Positions 30,840-41,359 of a DNA stretch of 64,000 nucleotides are shown here, piece by piece. The translations under genes and the position numbers were made by a program. Every line of letters begins with the position of its first letter. Position 1 is the stretch's first letter. The notes under the pieces were generated by a model that did not search any database, had not been told where the DNA came from, and saw nothing but the letters and a program-made list of their open reading frames with translations. The DNA comes from Acanthococcus lagerstroemiae (Eukaryota > Arthropoda > Insecta > Hemiptera > Eriococcidae). The stretch is from the NCBI GenBank assembly GCA_031841125.1, contig CM063110.1, positions 52,117,946 to 52,181,945 of the forward strand, given 5' to 3'.

Positions 30840-33230
30840 GCGACGCTAGAGCCTGATAAATACAAGTGCGGTAATACGCTATTTTGGAGCACACCGTACC
30901 CGTGGATGCCATTTCCGACTATGCGGAGCGAACCGCGTAAGTCACTTTGGTATCGACGGGCGCGGCTGGATCCAAAATGGCGTAGTGCCGCGCTCATATC
31001 TACAGGGCTTTAGCGAAGCTGCTTGTTCCCAGTTCTGACTAGGAATCACGTGACTACACCCTAAGTGTGGCAAGGTCTCAGTCTGCTTCCGAGGCCAGCG
31101 ACGTTAATCGTCGCACACATAAAACGAAAATTTTGTAATAGCACAATTCCTCTCATCATCGTGTGGCTACATTAAAACGGCCGCGGAGTGCGAATACTCT
31201 TATGTCCCTGAAAATGCGCACGTTCGGCGGTAAGTTCCAGCCACGTACCATTAATTTGGTCAATTTTAATTTAATTTTTTATTGCGCCGCGTTTCGTGTC
31301 GTTCTTATTTCACGTTTTTTCTTTCTTTTCTTTTTTTCTTACGTACATTTTTCTTTTTCGAAGCACACTGTCTCCGACTCTTGTTCTTTTGTACGACATT
31401 AAATTTTTACAAAACTGTGTAAACGATCCGGAAAAATAATCACCTAAATCAGAAGAGTTCTTATCTGGACATAACGCTCACGAACTGATGCGAGTAAACG
31501 AAATTGGTCGTCGCTGGTTACTTTTGTACATATTCTCTAGGTTTTCAGAAAAAAGATTTCTGTGACATGAATTTGTAATACGCGGAACGTTTGGTTAATT
31601 AATTTTCGGCATTTTCCACGCTCGCGACTCTCGATTCGGATGCCCAACGCGTGTTTCCTCTCGCCGTATTTTCTTTTTATATATACGGTTTCGAGCTGAG
31701 TCTGCTGGAAAAGCTCTGAGCAACGGACGGTGAAGTGGACAACTAGTGGCCGGAAACTGAACAGCGAATCCAGTACTGCTGCTCCGTAATTTAGAAACGC
31801 ATCTCGACCTATTAAGTTATTAACACAAATTTCACGTCAACGATCGTACCCGCCAACGCTGTCGCTTTTGGCCGATGAAAAGGTAATAATTAAAAACGGA
31901 AACCAGGTAATTCAATGTTTACGGATTAAATGACCCATTCGATGTTGTATTTTTTTTCCTGTGTTTTTTTTTCTTCCTTTCTTTCCCTTTTCGCGTACGT
32001 ACACAAAATTTGAAACACAAATAAAGCACTCACTCGACTCGGTATGGTGGAAAACAATTACTCGTGTACCCGGTAATAATGGGCGTACGTACTTCCCGAA
32101 CCAGTTGAACACGAGGATGGAAAAGTCGTGGTCAACGGTCCGACGCCCGGTCACGAGTTTAATTACATATCAATGACGAACGATTTTTCTCCTTCCTCGC
32201 CGAGTTTCTCTCTCTCTCTCACTCTCTGTAAACAGAGGATGATTTTCTTTTTAGTCTCTGGTGTGCACGCGGAAAAATGGGAAAAACTTGAGAACGTTTT
32301 CCGAGCGCGTAGTCTTTATTTTGTTGTTTTTTCCCTCCTCCGCACCCCTCCCCCTGGCCATCGCTGTCTCCTCCAACTCGACGCGAATTTACGAAAATGG
32401 CACGGCACCAAAGCGAAAACGTTGCTGGCGTTTGTGTAGCTTAGATCAACATTTTCTCTCGCGCTTTTCTTTTTCCCTCTTTTTTTCTCTTTTTCCCCCC
32501 TTTTTTTTTTGGTTGTTACGGCCCGTATTTCTCGCTCATCTGAAATCTACCAGATGGCTCTAGCATCGAGCACTTCCACGTTTCGACGGTACGCAGGAGA
32601 GTCGAGCGGTGTCAATATTGCAGAAAATTGAGGAAAATTTACACTCGGACAGAGCATCGTTACGAGCATTTTATTACCGTTAATTTGGGGGAAATTATTC
32701 CGCTTTTCGACATTGATTTTCGGGGCTGTAGCTGGGACGGAGGAGGAGAGGATTCGGCGGGGAATACGAGCGTTCGTGCTGGATAGATACGGATGGCGGC
32801 GAGGGTAAGCTCTAGAGTCGAGAGTAAGGGCGCGTGAAATGTAAACTGAAGTGCGTTGCGGAATTAAGACGGACGATCTAGTTCTCGAGTCAAATAAATG
32901 GTGTAACTTTCTGGTAATAGCTTCCCGAAGAAAAGCTATCATCTATATCTCACCCGCTAGGGATAGATAGACGCGCCACTCGAGTCGGCCTGGCAAAGGG
33001 CTGTTGGGCCGCCAAAAATCGACATATGCGTGACACCTAAAACGATAAGAGAGAAATGCAGCCGCCAAGAATCCACGTATCTCTGACATTTGCAGGGGGA
33101 AAAAGGGATAAAAATGGAGCTGCTAAGAGAATTTTCCATCTTATCTGGCCCGGTTGCCGGACAAGTCTTTCTGTACAGGGTCAGTTTTAAGTACTTTGCC
33201 GCCTTGGGCTGCAATATTTTTCCGCCTTAT
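30840..33230. other. No gene recognised; locally GC-richer
   Basis: The stretch holds GC-richer patches (30900-31020 and 32740-32830) and CT-rich tracts (32190-32230 and 32460-32510). Open frames such as 32547-32942 (minus, 131 codons) show no motif. It could contain host regulatory or untranslated sequence, but nothing in it proves this. Confidence 0.3.
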
Positions 33231-33995
33231 TTTGACATGGATATGTCTATTGACTGGCCCTCCGATCCTATTTCCGATCGACACCAATTCCGACTGACAC
33301 GAAACTTGATTCCAGTTCAGTTCACAGTTCAGTTCAGTTGTGCGTGTTGCGTGAAGTCTATCAGTATGATTTAGCTCTTCGTGGTTTCAGTTCAGTGGTC
33401 CACATTTTCATGGAAATTATTTTGACATGAATACGTCTATTGGCTGGCCCTCCAATCCTATTTCCGACTGGCACCAATTCCGACCGACACGGAACTTGAT
33501 TCCAGTTCAGTTCAGTGGTCTGCATTTCCATGGAAATGATTTTTCCTTCTAGCCATGTGCTCATTGATCTTGATCTTGATTAAAATGCAATGCTTAAAAG
33601 TTTGACATCTTACAGTCATGGGTATACTTGAGCAAAAACTGAACGCCCCCTGACACGCTCGACGCTCCAACCGACATTCTTCCAGCCATGTGCTCATTGA
33701 TCTTGATCTTGGTTGCGCAACTGCAGTCTGCAGCTGTGCTGTTAATAGAAATTTCCATTAGGGTATGATACACTCCTGTTACTATAACGTCATATTACTG
33801 ACTTGAGTATGCTTAAGCGAAAACCGTTTTTGTACCAATCGTTACGCTTCCCTCGACATTCTTCCAGCCATTTCCTCATTAATTTTGATCTTTGCTGCGT
33901 GACTAGTCTGCAGTCGTGTTTTTTTCTTACAGCCATGGGTATACTTGAGCGAAAACGGTAACGCTCCCCCCCCCCGATACGCTCGACGCTCCCAG
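33231..33995 (+). repeat. Dispersed repeat family (GGTATACTTGAGCGAAAACC), locus 2, with internal duplication
   Basis: 33231-33325 and 33420-33515 are direct repeats sharing TTTTGACATG, ACTGGCCCTCC, CCTATTTCCGA and ACTTGATTCCAGTTCAG, about 189 bp apart. Downstream, GGTATACTTGAGC-AAAAC words near 33620 and 33940 and CTCCTGTTACTATAACGTCAT near 33773 match the locus at 15780-16370. CAGCCATG..CTCATT..TTGATCTTG recurs near 33553, 33686 and 33868. It is noncoding and its class is unknown. Confidence 0.6.
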
Positions 33996-33999
33996 GGTT

Positions 34000-35880
34000 C
34001 AAGGCTTGCTGACGATTTTATTTTCAGGGTTAATGCTAACCTCGCACGCATGTTGTGGAAAGTGTGGTGGGGTGGAAGCTGACAATCGAAAAATGATATG
34101 GGCATCAGCCCTCGGATTTCGAAGCTCGCTTGATTCATTTCAGTCCTCGGGTTTTGAAGGTCTCGAATTTATTACCGACGTTACTTTCAACCTTATATGA
34201 AAATCTATGTAGCCACTAAAGGGTCTCGAAGTACGAAAAATCTACTGTTATGAAATGCCAAACTTGGGTAGGAAATTTTATACTTCACAGAATAGGGAGT
34301 TGATTTGTCTGGTTGGAAATTCAAACCAGATTCGCTACCTTTCATAACTCCACTCGTTCGCCGCGAATGAATCCTTTCAGCTGCCCACAATAGTACATGG
34401 GTGAAGACTTTGGCCCACACCCGACAACTTGTCGCTTCAGAGACTTAGAAAGTGAACGAATAATAAGCGTGAAGTAAGAGTAAACATTTTCCTCATAACT
34501 TCAGGACTTCCTATATCTCCCATGGACTCTTGTGCTAGAGCTCTAAAACGTGAGCGAATAAGAGAGTAAAAAATTTCTCACAGCTCCAGGGCTCCCTCTA
34601 TCTCCCATTGAAGAAGAATGGTGTGGTGCGACGTATGACAATGCACGCATGCCAAAGTGGCCCTTGAGACACCGCAGCCCCGGCCCCGGAAACTATCCTT
34701 TCGAGTATCGCATCAGTGGCCGGAGGGACGCTTTAAGGCCGACCCGAGCTCCCATTTCGCCTTTCGCTTCCGGTGCGCGTGTCCTGCAACGGCCACCATG
34801 AGATCCCCTACTGACCGAGGTTCGCGCTCCCAGAGCACTAACCTGGAAATTTCAGGTTCCCCACAGTCGGACGCGCTTCCTCTTCACTCACCCCTCCCCC
34901 TCGCCTGAAGAAGGATGCGAATAGGCATAAATATGTAGTTCGGTCTGCGTGCGTTCAAAAGCTAAGGGCGTTTAACTCCGCAGAACCAATTTTGACTTTT
35001 TCGCAAATGGGTGGTCGCACGCTCGAAGAAAATGCGGTAGCGACCGTGAAACCGCGAGAGAGAAAATATAGAGAAATGAGAGGCGTACATCCGTTGGCCG
35101 CATGATTTTCAAGTTCATTGTCTGTTTTACGGGTAATTACGACACGGTAAAACGTGTAAAAATAAAAAACCGGCGAATAAAATATTTCGTCGGTTCGGAG
35201 CCAAAAGGTCGTTTCGGTTTTGGCAAATTTTCAGCGCGGTTGAAATAATAAAAAAGAAAAGAAGGGGAAAAAAATCATAATCGATGACATTTATTCGTTG
35301 TAAATAAAATTAATTGGGGTCAGTGGAAATCGAGAAAAATAGGAAAGAGCGGTATCGTGTTACTTTTCTCCCCCTTCCCTCTATTCCTATCCTTGCGTTT
35401 CCCAGATTTTCCGGCGAATTTCGATTTCTTCAGACTTGTGCGTGTGTGAGTTGGCCAGCACGCCGAAAAAGCGGACGTTCCAGTCGGCTTGTCGGAACAG
35501 GTACAGACATGCTGGGTCGTGTACGTAATTTTCGAACAAGCATCGAAATATTTCGGACAAGAAGCGACCCGGCGGCCGGCGCACTCCATCCAAAAGTGAA
35601 ATTCCAAATTAAATTACGAAAATCGAGAAACGAAAAAACGGAAGACTACGTGGCGATTTACTTTGTGAACTTTATTTTTACACAAGATTTCGACTATGAG
35701 CTTTTCCGATTCCAGGCATTTTTGCTGCTTTTTGTTCGGCGTAATATTTCGGATCAGCAAAGATTTAATAAAAAGTGGAGCGAATATTCGACATTCCAAA
35801 GTACTATCGAGCTCTCACATCCTTATCAGGGGCGAAGTGGCTCGCCGAGCAACTGGGAAAATTCCTGGAAATACAGCCTG
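34000..35880. other. No gene recognised; contains a short direct repeat
   Basis: 34452-34528 and 34551-34617 repeat each other loosely (GTGARCGAATAA, CCTCATAACTTCAGG/CTCACAGCTCCAGGG, CTATATCTCCCAT). The 190-codon frame at 35314-35886 is the longest here but has no recognisable domain and ends in the RTE relic that follows. Confidence 0.35.
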
Positions 35881-35884
35881 ATAT

Positions 35885-36690
35885 AGTCCGAGAATTGATT
35901 TAACATCTTCAAAACACCAAAAAAACGGTGTTGCTGATAATTAGTCAAGTTGGAACGAAAATAAGTTTGAACGGCGAAGTGATAGAAAAAAGTGAAGAAG
36001 CAATATATCTGGGTCAGGTGATCTCATTTTCGGATAGTTCAGAAAAATAACTGAAAAGGAGGAAGGCCAAAGCGTGGGGGAGCTATTGGAGCCTAATTAC
36101 AATTTTCAAAGGAAATACCCCCCGAAAAACGAAAAAGAAAGTATTCAAAAGCAATGTACAGACGGTATTGACGTACGGTGCACAAACGTGGGCGCCCACG
36201 GACCGACAGCTGTTGGGGCTGGCCAGAACGCAGATATCGATGGGACGCTCAATGATGGGCGCAAAAAGGAAAGAAAGAAAGAACAATGTAACTGTTAGGA
36301 GAAGAACTCAAATAACAGATTGCAGATACAAAATCAAAATATTGAAGTTCGATTATGCCGGTCACGTAGCCAGGTTGGAAGAAGGTGAGTGGGAAAGAAG
36401 GGTTTTGCTTTGGGAACCAAGAGACAAAAAAAGGAGAGTAGGGAGACCAAAAATGAGATGGGTGGATGAAATTGTTGGGGTCGCGGGAGCGCTATGGGGG
36501 TGGGATGCTAGCAATAAGGAAAGATGGAAACAGATAGGAGAGGCCTGTGCACAGGGTTGGGCGCACGACAGAAAACAGTAGCCATTGGTGCCTGTTGGCG
36601 CAGTTACAGAGGTTTATTTTTATATTTTTGTTTACTTGTTTTCCATTGTAAAATAAAGGTTGATTATTATTAGTATATTATTATTACTAT
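35885..36690 (+). pseudogene. RTE LINE 3' end, second family
   Basis: Near 35940-36050 frames read GTKISLNGEVIEKSEEAIYL and then YLGQVISFSDSSEK, the RTE thumb motif. 36168-36581 is an open 137-codon frame reading LTYGAQTWAPTDRQLLGLAR, then YAGHVARLEEGEWERR and GRPKMRWVDEI, the typical RTE C-terminus. It stops at 36581. The tail after AAATAAAGGTTGATT is an (ATT)n-like stretch to about 36690. It is 5'-truncated, with one stop and frameshifts upstream. It differs from the RTE copy at 5430-7000 and is a separate family. Confidence 0.75.
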
Positions 36691-36880
36691 TACATTTCTT
36701 CAGTGCTTGTTTATGACTCTCCAAGACTTCTTCAAAGCTATGTTTTAGATTTTTTTTAAATTTTTTTATTGTTCATAATAATATGTTCAAGACTCCACAG
36801 ATTTTACGAACTCAGACAACTCAGTCAACACTATCACAAGTCTTGAGACTTTTCAAAGATTTTTTTAGATTCTTCCATTA
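36690..36880 (+). repeat. Degenerate AGACTCTT-rich repeat, first part
   Basis: Words such as GACTCTCCAAGACTTCTTC, AGACTCCACAGATTTT and CTTGAGACTTTTC repeat irregularly. It continues in the same style at 37640-39570, with the SINE and the solo block B between. Confidence 0.5.
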
Positions 36881-37360
36881 GGGTGGCTCTGTGGCGTACC
36901 GGTAAGAACTCAGCTTCCTAACCCGAAGGCACCGGGTTCGATTCCCAACGCCGGCATCGTTATCAGTAATGCAAGAAAGAACTCGTCACACATTCTAACA
37001 CCGCATTCTGATAACGTGCACAGAGTCACAACCACTTACAACAGAGGCTTTTGAGAAGTGTGTAATCGGTCGCCAGTATCTGAAAGCTGTAAATGGGTAA
37101 GGCGCTACCTGCCGGAGCTCGTTGGACTCACCATCATAAACCACGGGGCTAGTGATACGGGTATTCGACAGGAAGATAGCGCAGTTGACCTAGGCCGATT
37201 CCCGGCAAGAAGAAAAGAGGGCTAAGGAGCACAGCTGACCTAGGCCGATTCCCGACAAGAAGAAAAGAGGGCTAAGGTAGCCCTAAGAGGCTCCCCGATG
37301 TCCCTGAGGTAATGCTCGAAGGGGCCGTTCCAGGGCTCGGGTGAGAGCAAATAAAAAAAG
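36881..37360 (+). mobile_element. tRNA-derived SINE, long member with 40-bp internal duplication
   Basis: The head (about 36888-36955) carries polymerase III-type A box CTGTGGCGTACCGG and B box GGTTCGATTCC. The 3' body (37191-37360) matches the SINE at 44211-44434: GACCTAGGCCGATTCCCGGC, AAGAGGGCTAAGG, AGCCCTAAGAGG, TAATGCTCGAAGGGG, CAGGGCTCGGGTGAGAGCAA and an A-rich tail. A 40-bp segment is duplicated in tandem (37191-37230 and 37231-37270). No target duplication is visible: the right side abuts a block B repeat directly. Confidence 0.7.
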
Positions 37361-37625
37361 AGGGGCAAAACTGTAGTAGGTGTGAGGGTAGAAACACCCA
37401 CTTCAATAATTTCGCAGTCGGCAAATTTTGAAACTGTTCATTCGAATTTAACATTTTTTATGAATGTATGTTTATTTTTTTTTTTTCAGTTAAAAAATAT
37501 TTCCATTAAAAATCGGTAAATTTTTAATTTTTGTAAGAATTTTGTCGGCGAATTTTTAGCTTTTAAAAAATATTTGTCGGCAAATTTTTTTTCTCCACTT
37601 CCCCAAACTGAGCGTTTTTTTCCTG
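37360..37625 (-). repeat. Solo copy of block B of the composite element
   Basis: About 266 bp matching the 280-bp terminal block: GCAGTCGGCAAATTTTGAAAC, then GTTAAAAAATATTTC, then GTCGGCAAATTTTTTTTCTCC and CCCCAAACTGA. Its tips are degraded (AGGGGCAAAACTGTAG and TTTCCTG). No cargo accompanies it, so it is comparable to a solo terminal repeat. It directly follows the SINE tail. Confidence 0.65.
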
Positions 37626-37639
37626 GCTTACATGGGAGT

Positions 37640-39570
37640 GGGGATATATCCTCATAATCCTTTAAAATTCTTTCAGACATATATTATTTTCGAACATTCT
37701 TTCAGAATTCTTCAAGGCCATCTCAAAAATGTTTTCATTCTTGTTCAAGATTATTATTTCGGACTCTACAAAGACCTTTTTAGACTCTTCCAGACTTTTA
37801 CATATAAAACCGTATAAAACTCCTTAATATAAGCAGTAAAATGCGTATCTTCCCTGAGGAGAGGGTGAAATAAGGTAATATTATAACCCCATACTTTCTT
37901 GAAATCCTTTCAGACTGTTTTACTCCTTAAGACCTTTCCAGAAATGTAAGGCTATCTTTAAAACTTTTTTGGATTTAAGATTACTACTCTACGCTCTACA
38001 CAGACTTTTTCAGACTTTTAAAAAAAACTCTTTAAGACTTGCTGAGATTGGTTATGTAAAAGTTTTCAACTTCTTTCCCGGTTCGGAGAGTAGGGAAGTG
38101 ATATATCTTCGTGCTTCTTCAAAATTTTTCCGGATTTTATTTATTCGGCAAGAGTCTTCCAAGATAAACGTTTTCGAATTTGTTAAATATTGTTATTCCT
38201 AACGGTATACAGACTTTTTCAGACTCTTTCACTACTTTTCTACACCCTTTAAGACTTGTTAATATGAGCCATGAAATGGATATTATGTATTTTTCCTGGC
38301 TCGGAAAGGGAAGGAGGGTGGGATATATCATCGTAGTTTTTTTTTAAATTCTTTCAGACCTATTGTATTCTTCAGGACTCTTCCTGAATTCTTTACGGCC
38401 ATCTCTACGACTTTCTCATTTTTGTTCAAGATTATTATTTCAGATTCTACAAAAATTTAGACTCTTCCAGACCTTGATAAGACATTTTAAGACTCAGAGA
38501 AGGAAGGAGGGTATCGTTACCTAAGAATGAAAAGATAGTATGTCCAATAATTTCAATTTTTAGCTTTCGACAGTTTTCGCATCGTTTACGCATAAAAAAT
38601 TATGTGTTATGGGAAATTAGTCAATTTAAGCCCAACACTGCCGATGAAAGCCCAAAAAGAAAGTGTCACAGCCATAAATATCTGTAATAAAAACTTTGCG
38701 TGTAGGCCCATATTTCCGTGACATTCTTTCAGACCATTATTACTCTCCAAGAAGCTTCCCGTGTTGGTCAAGGCCATCTCTGAAACTCCTTCGGATTTAA
38801 GATTATTACTCTAGGCTCTACACAGAGTTTTTCAGTTCACAAAACCCCTTAAGACCCGCTAAAATGAACTGTAAAATATGTATTTTCAACTTTTTTTCCG
38901 GTTTGGAACGAGGGGGGGGGGTCCTCATACATTTTTAAAATTCTGTCAAGCGTACTTCATTCCTCAAGACTCATCCGCAACTATCCCAGATCATGTCTGC
39001 TCTTTCAGACTTGTTTAAGATTATTGTTTTACGACCTACAGAGACCTTTTCAGACTCTTTTAGAGCTTTACTGAACTCTTATAGTCCTATTTAAGATTTA
39101 TTCAGATTCGAATAGACTCTGAAACAAGCAAGTTCAAAAGAAAATACTGAACCCGCCTCTATACGAACTTGATTATGCTGGAGGAGTTTCAAAAGTCCCA
39201 ATGACGCATAGAAGTCGCAACAAGTTTTAGTCGCAAGGGTCCGAAGGAAGTCTTGAAAAATCTAAAATAAAATTGGAAGAATCTTAATGAATATCAAAGA
39301 GTCTTTAACTCGTCTGGATGATTTTCAAAAAATCTTGAATAAATGCGAAAAATTCCCAACTATAGTTTTAACAATGTCCAGAATAGTTGGAATAGTTTTG
39401 AAACGAATCCCGAAGATCCTTAGAAATGATAAAGCAGGTTCAGAAATCTTGAAAAGTTTTAAACAAGATTTAAGAAGCCTAAAAGAGCCTTGAAGAGGTC
39501 TAAACCCGCTGAAACGAATCTGAAAGGAGCTGAAATAGGTAACACAGTTATGGAAAAAAAACTAAGCGAC
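37640..39570 (+). repeat. Field of diverged AGACTCTTCCAG repeats
   Basis: A phrase beginning AAAATTCTTTCAGAC and continuing GGCCATCTC, TTCAAGATTATTATTTC, CTACAAAGACC and AGACTCTTCCAGAC recurs with heavy divergence, starting near 37662, 37898, 38345, 38723 and 38937. The spacing is irregular (214-447 bp). Related words occur inside the duplication at 52985-53075 and at 56900-57020. No gene lies here; the frames at 37969-38202 and 39287-39493 run through it. Confidence 0.55.
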
Positions 39571-39601
39571 TTTGAAAAAGAATAAAGAATATCGAAGAAT
39601 C

Positions 39602-40770
39602 CAGAGACGAAACTGGACTTTCAGTTTTGGGAGGGGTGGAGAAGGAAAATTTGCCGACAAATATTTTCTGAAAACTAAAATTTTGCCGAGAAAATTTTTT
39701 TTATTCGAAAATTTGCCAATTTTTCCATCAAAATATTTTTTAATTGAAAAAAATAAAATAAAAAACAAACAAACAAACAAACGTTCTTAGAAAATGAAAA
39801 ATTCAAATGAACAGTTTCAAAATTTGCCGACTGTCAAATTATTGGGGGTGTGTCCCCCCTATAGTTTCGTCCCTGCCAATACAGATTAGAACAGTGGAAC
39901 CTTATCCCCCTAGCACTCACATTTTTGCCCACATATGAGCATACCCTAGTCTGTGAAGGTAAGCTAGAAGAATGTTAGAAATACTTGCGAGGCACAAAAA
40001 ACTTCCTTTACACATTAAGGTGATCGTTATTCACTATTGGTTGTCTTTTTTCTCTCTCAATTTCCTCTAATTCGTCATCTAAATTCATTCCAATAAAATC
40101 AAAAAAAAAAAAACCTACGAGTACAAAATTTTACGTTCATTGGATTAGGGGAATCCGTGCCACATGTTCCCTTTCCTTTTTATGGGAAAAACACATGGAC
40201 TTTTAATTTTTGTTTCAGACTAAATTTCCCTCCTATATCACAGACCAAGCCAAAATTAAACAATAGAACATTTGCTCGGATTCAGTTGTGACATTGGAAA
40301 ATAAGTGTTTGCTTTCAACTTTAGATTAATACATGTCAACTTTCTCAAATTCAGGCTCTAGGTAGCAACTAGTCATTGAAATTCGAAGACTTTCACAATG
40401 TCTTCCACATTTCAACTTTGTTTCAACCTTTCAGATAACGTTCAATACTCAGCTTGAAATCTGCGACTTTTGACTGACTAGCAACCCTGTCGCGAGGAGG
40501 GAAAGGGGGAAATACCCCGGGCCCGACTTTCAAGTGGGCCCGATATTTTTAAAATGCCTGAATTTCAATCATACTGTACATCGAATCAGCAATCACTTCT
40601 TACACACACCATGAAAGAAACTCTATCCCGAAGCTAAATTTTTCCATCTAACAAGACAAATTAACTGAAAGGAGGGGCCCGAAATTCCCAGCCCTCTTTT
40701 CTCTCTACGGGGCTACTGACTAGTCTCTAATAGGAGTTCAGGGTACTCCATTTTCAGAAAGGAACTTTGG
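39602..40770 (+). mobile_element. Composite nonautonomous element, copy 3 (right end truncated)
   Basis: Block B at 39602-39877 starts CAGAGACGAAACT and ends AGTTTCGTCCCTG. The cargo follows in the same order as elsewhere: 39878-40130 (GCATACCCTAGTCTG), 40140-40250 (GATTAGGGGAATCCGTGCC), 40260-40370 and 40370-40760 (TTTTGACTGACTAG ... TACTCCATTTT). The second block B begins at 40758 (CAGAAAGGAACTTTGGA) but breaks off after some 20 bp. A 234-bp MITE (40482-40715) sits inside the cargo. Confidence 0.65.
40482..40715. mobile_element. hAT-type MITE nested in composite copy 3
   Basis: CTGACTAG stands on both sides (40474-40481 and 40716-40723). The homologous cargo of composite copy 2 near 21236-21250 has the single, uninterrupted CTGACTAG, a true empty site. 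The tips CAACCCTGTCGCGAG and, on the minus strand, TAGCCCCGTAGAGAG are imperfect inverted repeats. The 8-bp duplication points to the hAT superfamily. It has no coding frame. Confidence 0.8.
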
Positions 40771-41053
40771 ACTAGACGCACAGTAGTGCCAGGTCATCCA
40801 ATTGGAATTCTGAAATTGTTGATCATAAGAAATTTTTTATGCGTTTGAGACAAGAAGCACACTCGGCTGAGCAGTTTATAATAGCCATGCACCTGCAAAA
40901 CGATGCTAACGTTGGGAAACACAACCTCTAGGTTACTCTTCCTGAGAAATGAGCAGTGGCGTACAAAATGGCATAGATCAAATTGTTCAAGTTGTATCCC
41001 TGTGTAGGGTCATTAAATATGCATTTATTCTTTTCTCTGCTGAATAATAGACA

Positions 41054-41346
41054 CAGAGACGTACTAAGGAGTTTTTCCTGGGCGGAGGGAGGGGGCAAAA
41101 TCGTGAAAGTCCCAACTGACTCAACTCAAAATTACCAAGTATCAAAACAAAAAAAAAACTTTGCTTGCCGGATTTTTCCAACTTCTCTATTCAGTTCTCT
41201 AGTATCAAAGTAAGGGGGAAAAACCTTCTGACTTGTTGGATTTTTCAAATTCCGCCTGACTGAAATGATAAATTTTCCCAACTGCTGAGCGAAAAATTCC
41301 TACAGGGAGGAGGGGGAGTCCCCCCCTCCATATCGGTACGTCCTTG
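41054..41346. mobile_element. hAT-type MITE with 8-bp duplication
   Basis: The ends are CAGAGACGTACTAAGGAG and, on the minus strand, CAAGGACGTACCGATATGG. The flanks are AATAGACA (41046-41053) and AATAGATA (41347-41354), 7 of 8 identical. It is 293 bp and noncoding; the frames at 40983-41213 and 41205-41402 cross its borders. Confidence 0.7.
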
Positions 41347-41359
41347 AATAGATATGACC

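Noticed and set aside
32547..32942. 131-codon minus-strand frame as a gene
   Set aside because: No motif, biased Arg/Ser composition typical of chance frames in GC-richer DNA, and no supporting signals.
35314..35886. 190-codon open frame as a host gene
   Set aside because: No recognisable domain, poor codon pattern, and the opposite strand is also open over much of it. It ends where the RTE relic begins.
36888..36955. A second tRNA gene
   Set aside because: Same reason: tRNA-like head followed by the SINE 3' body.
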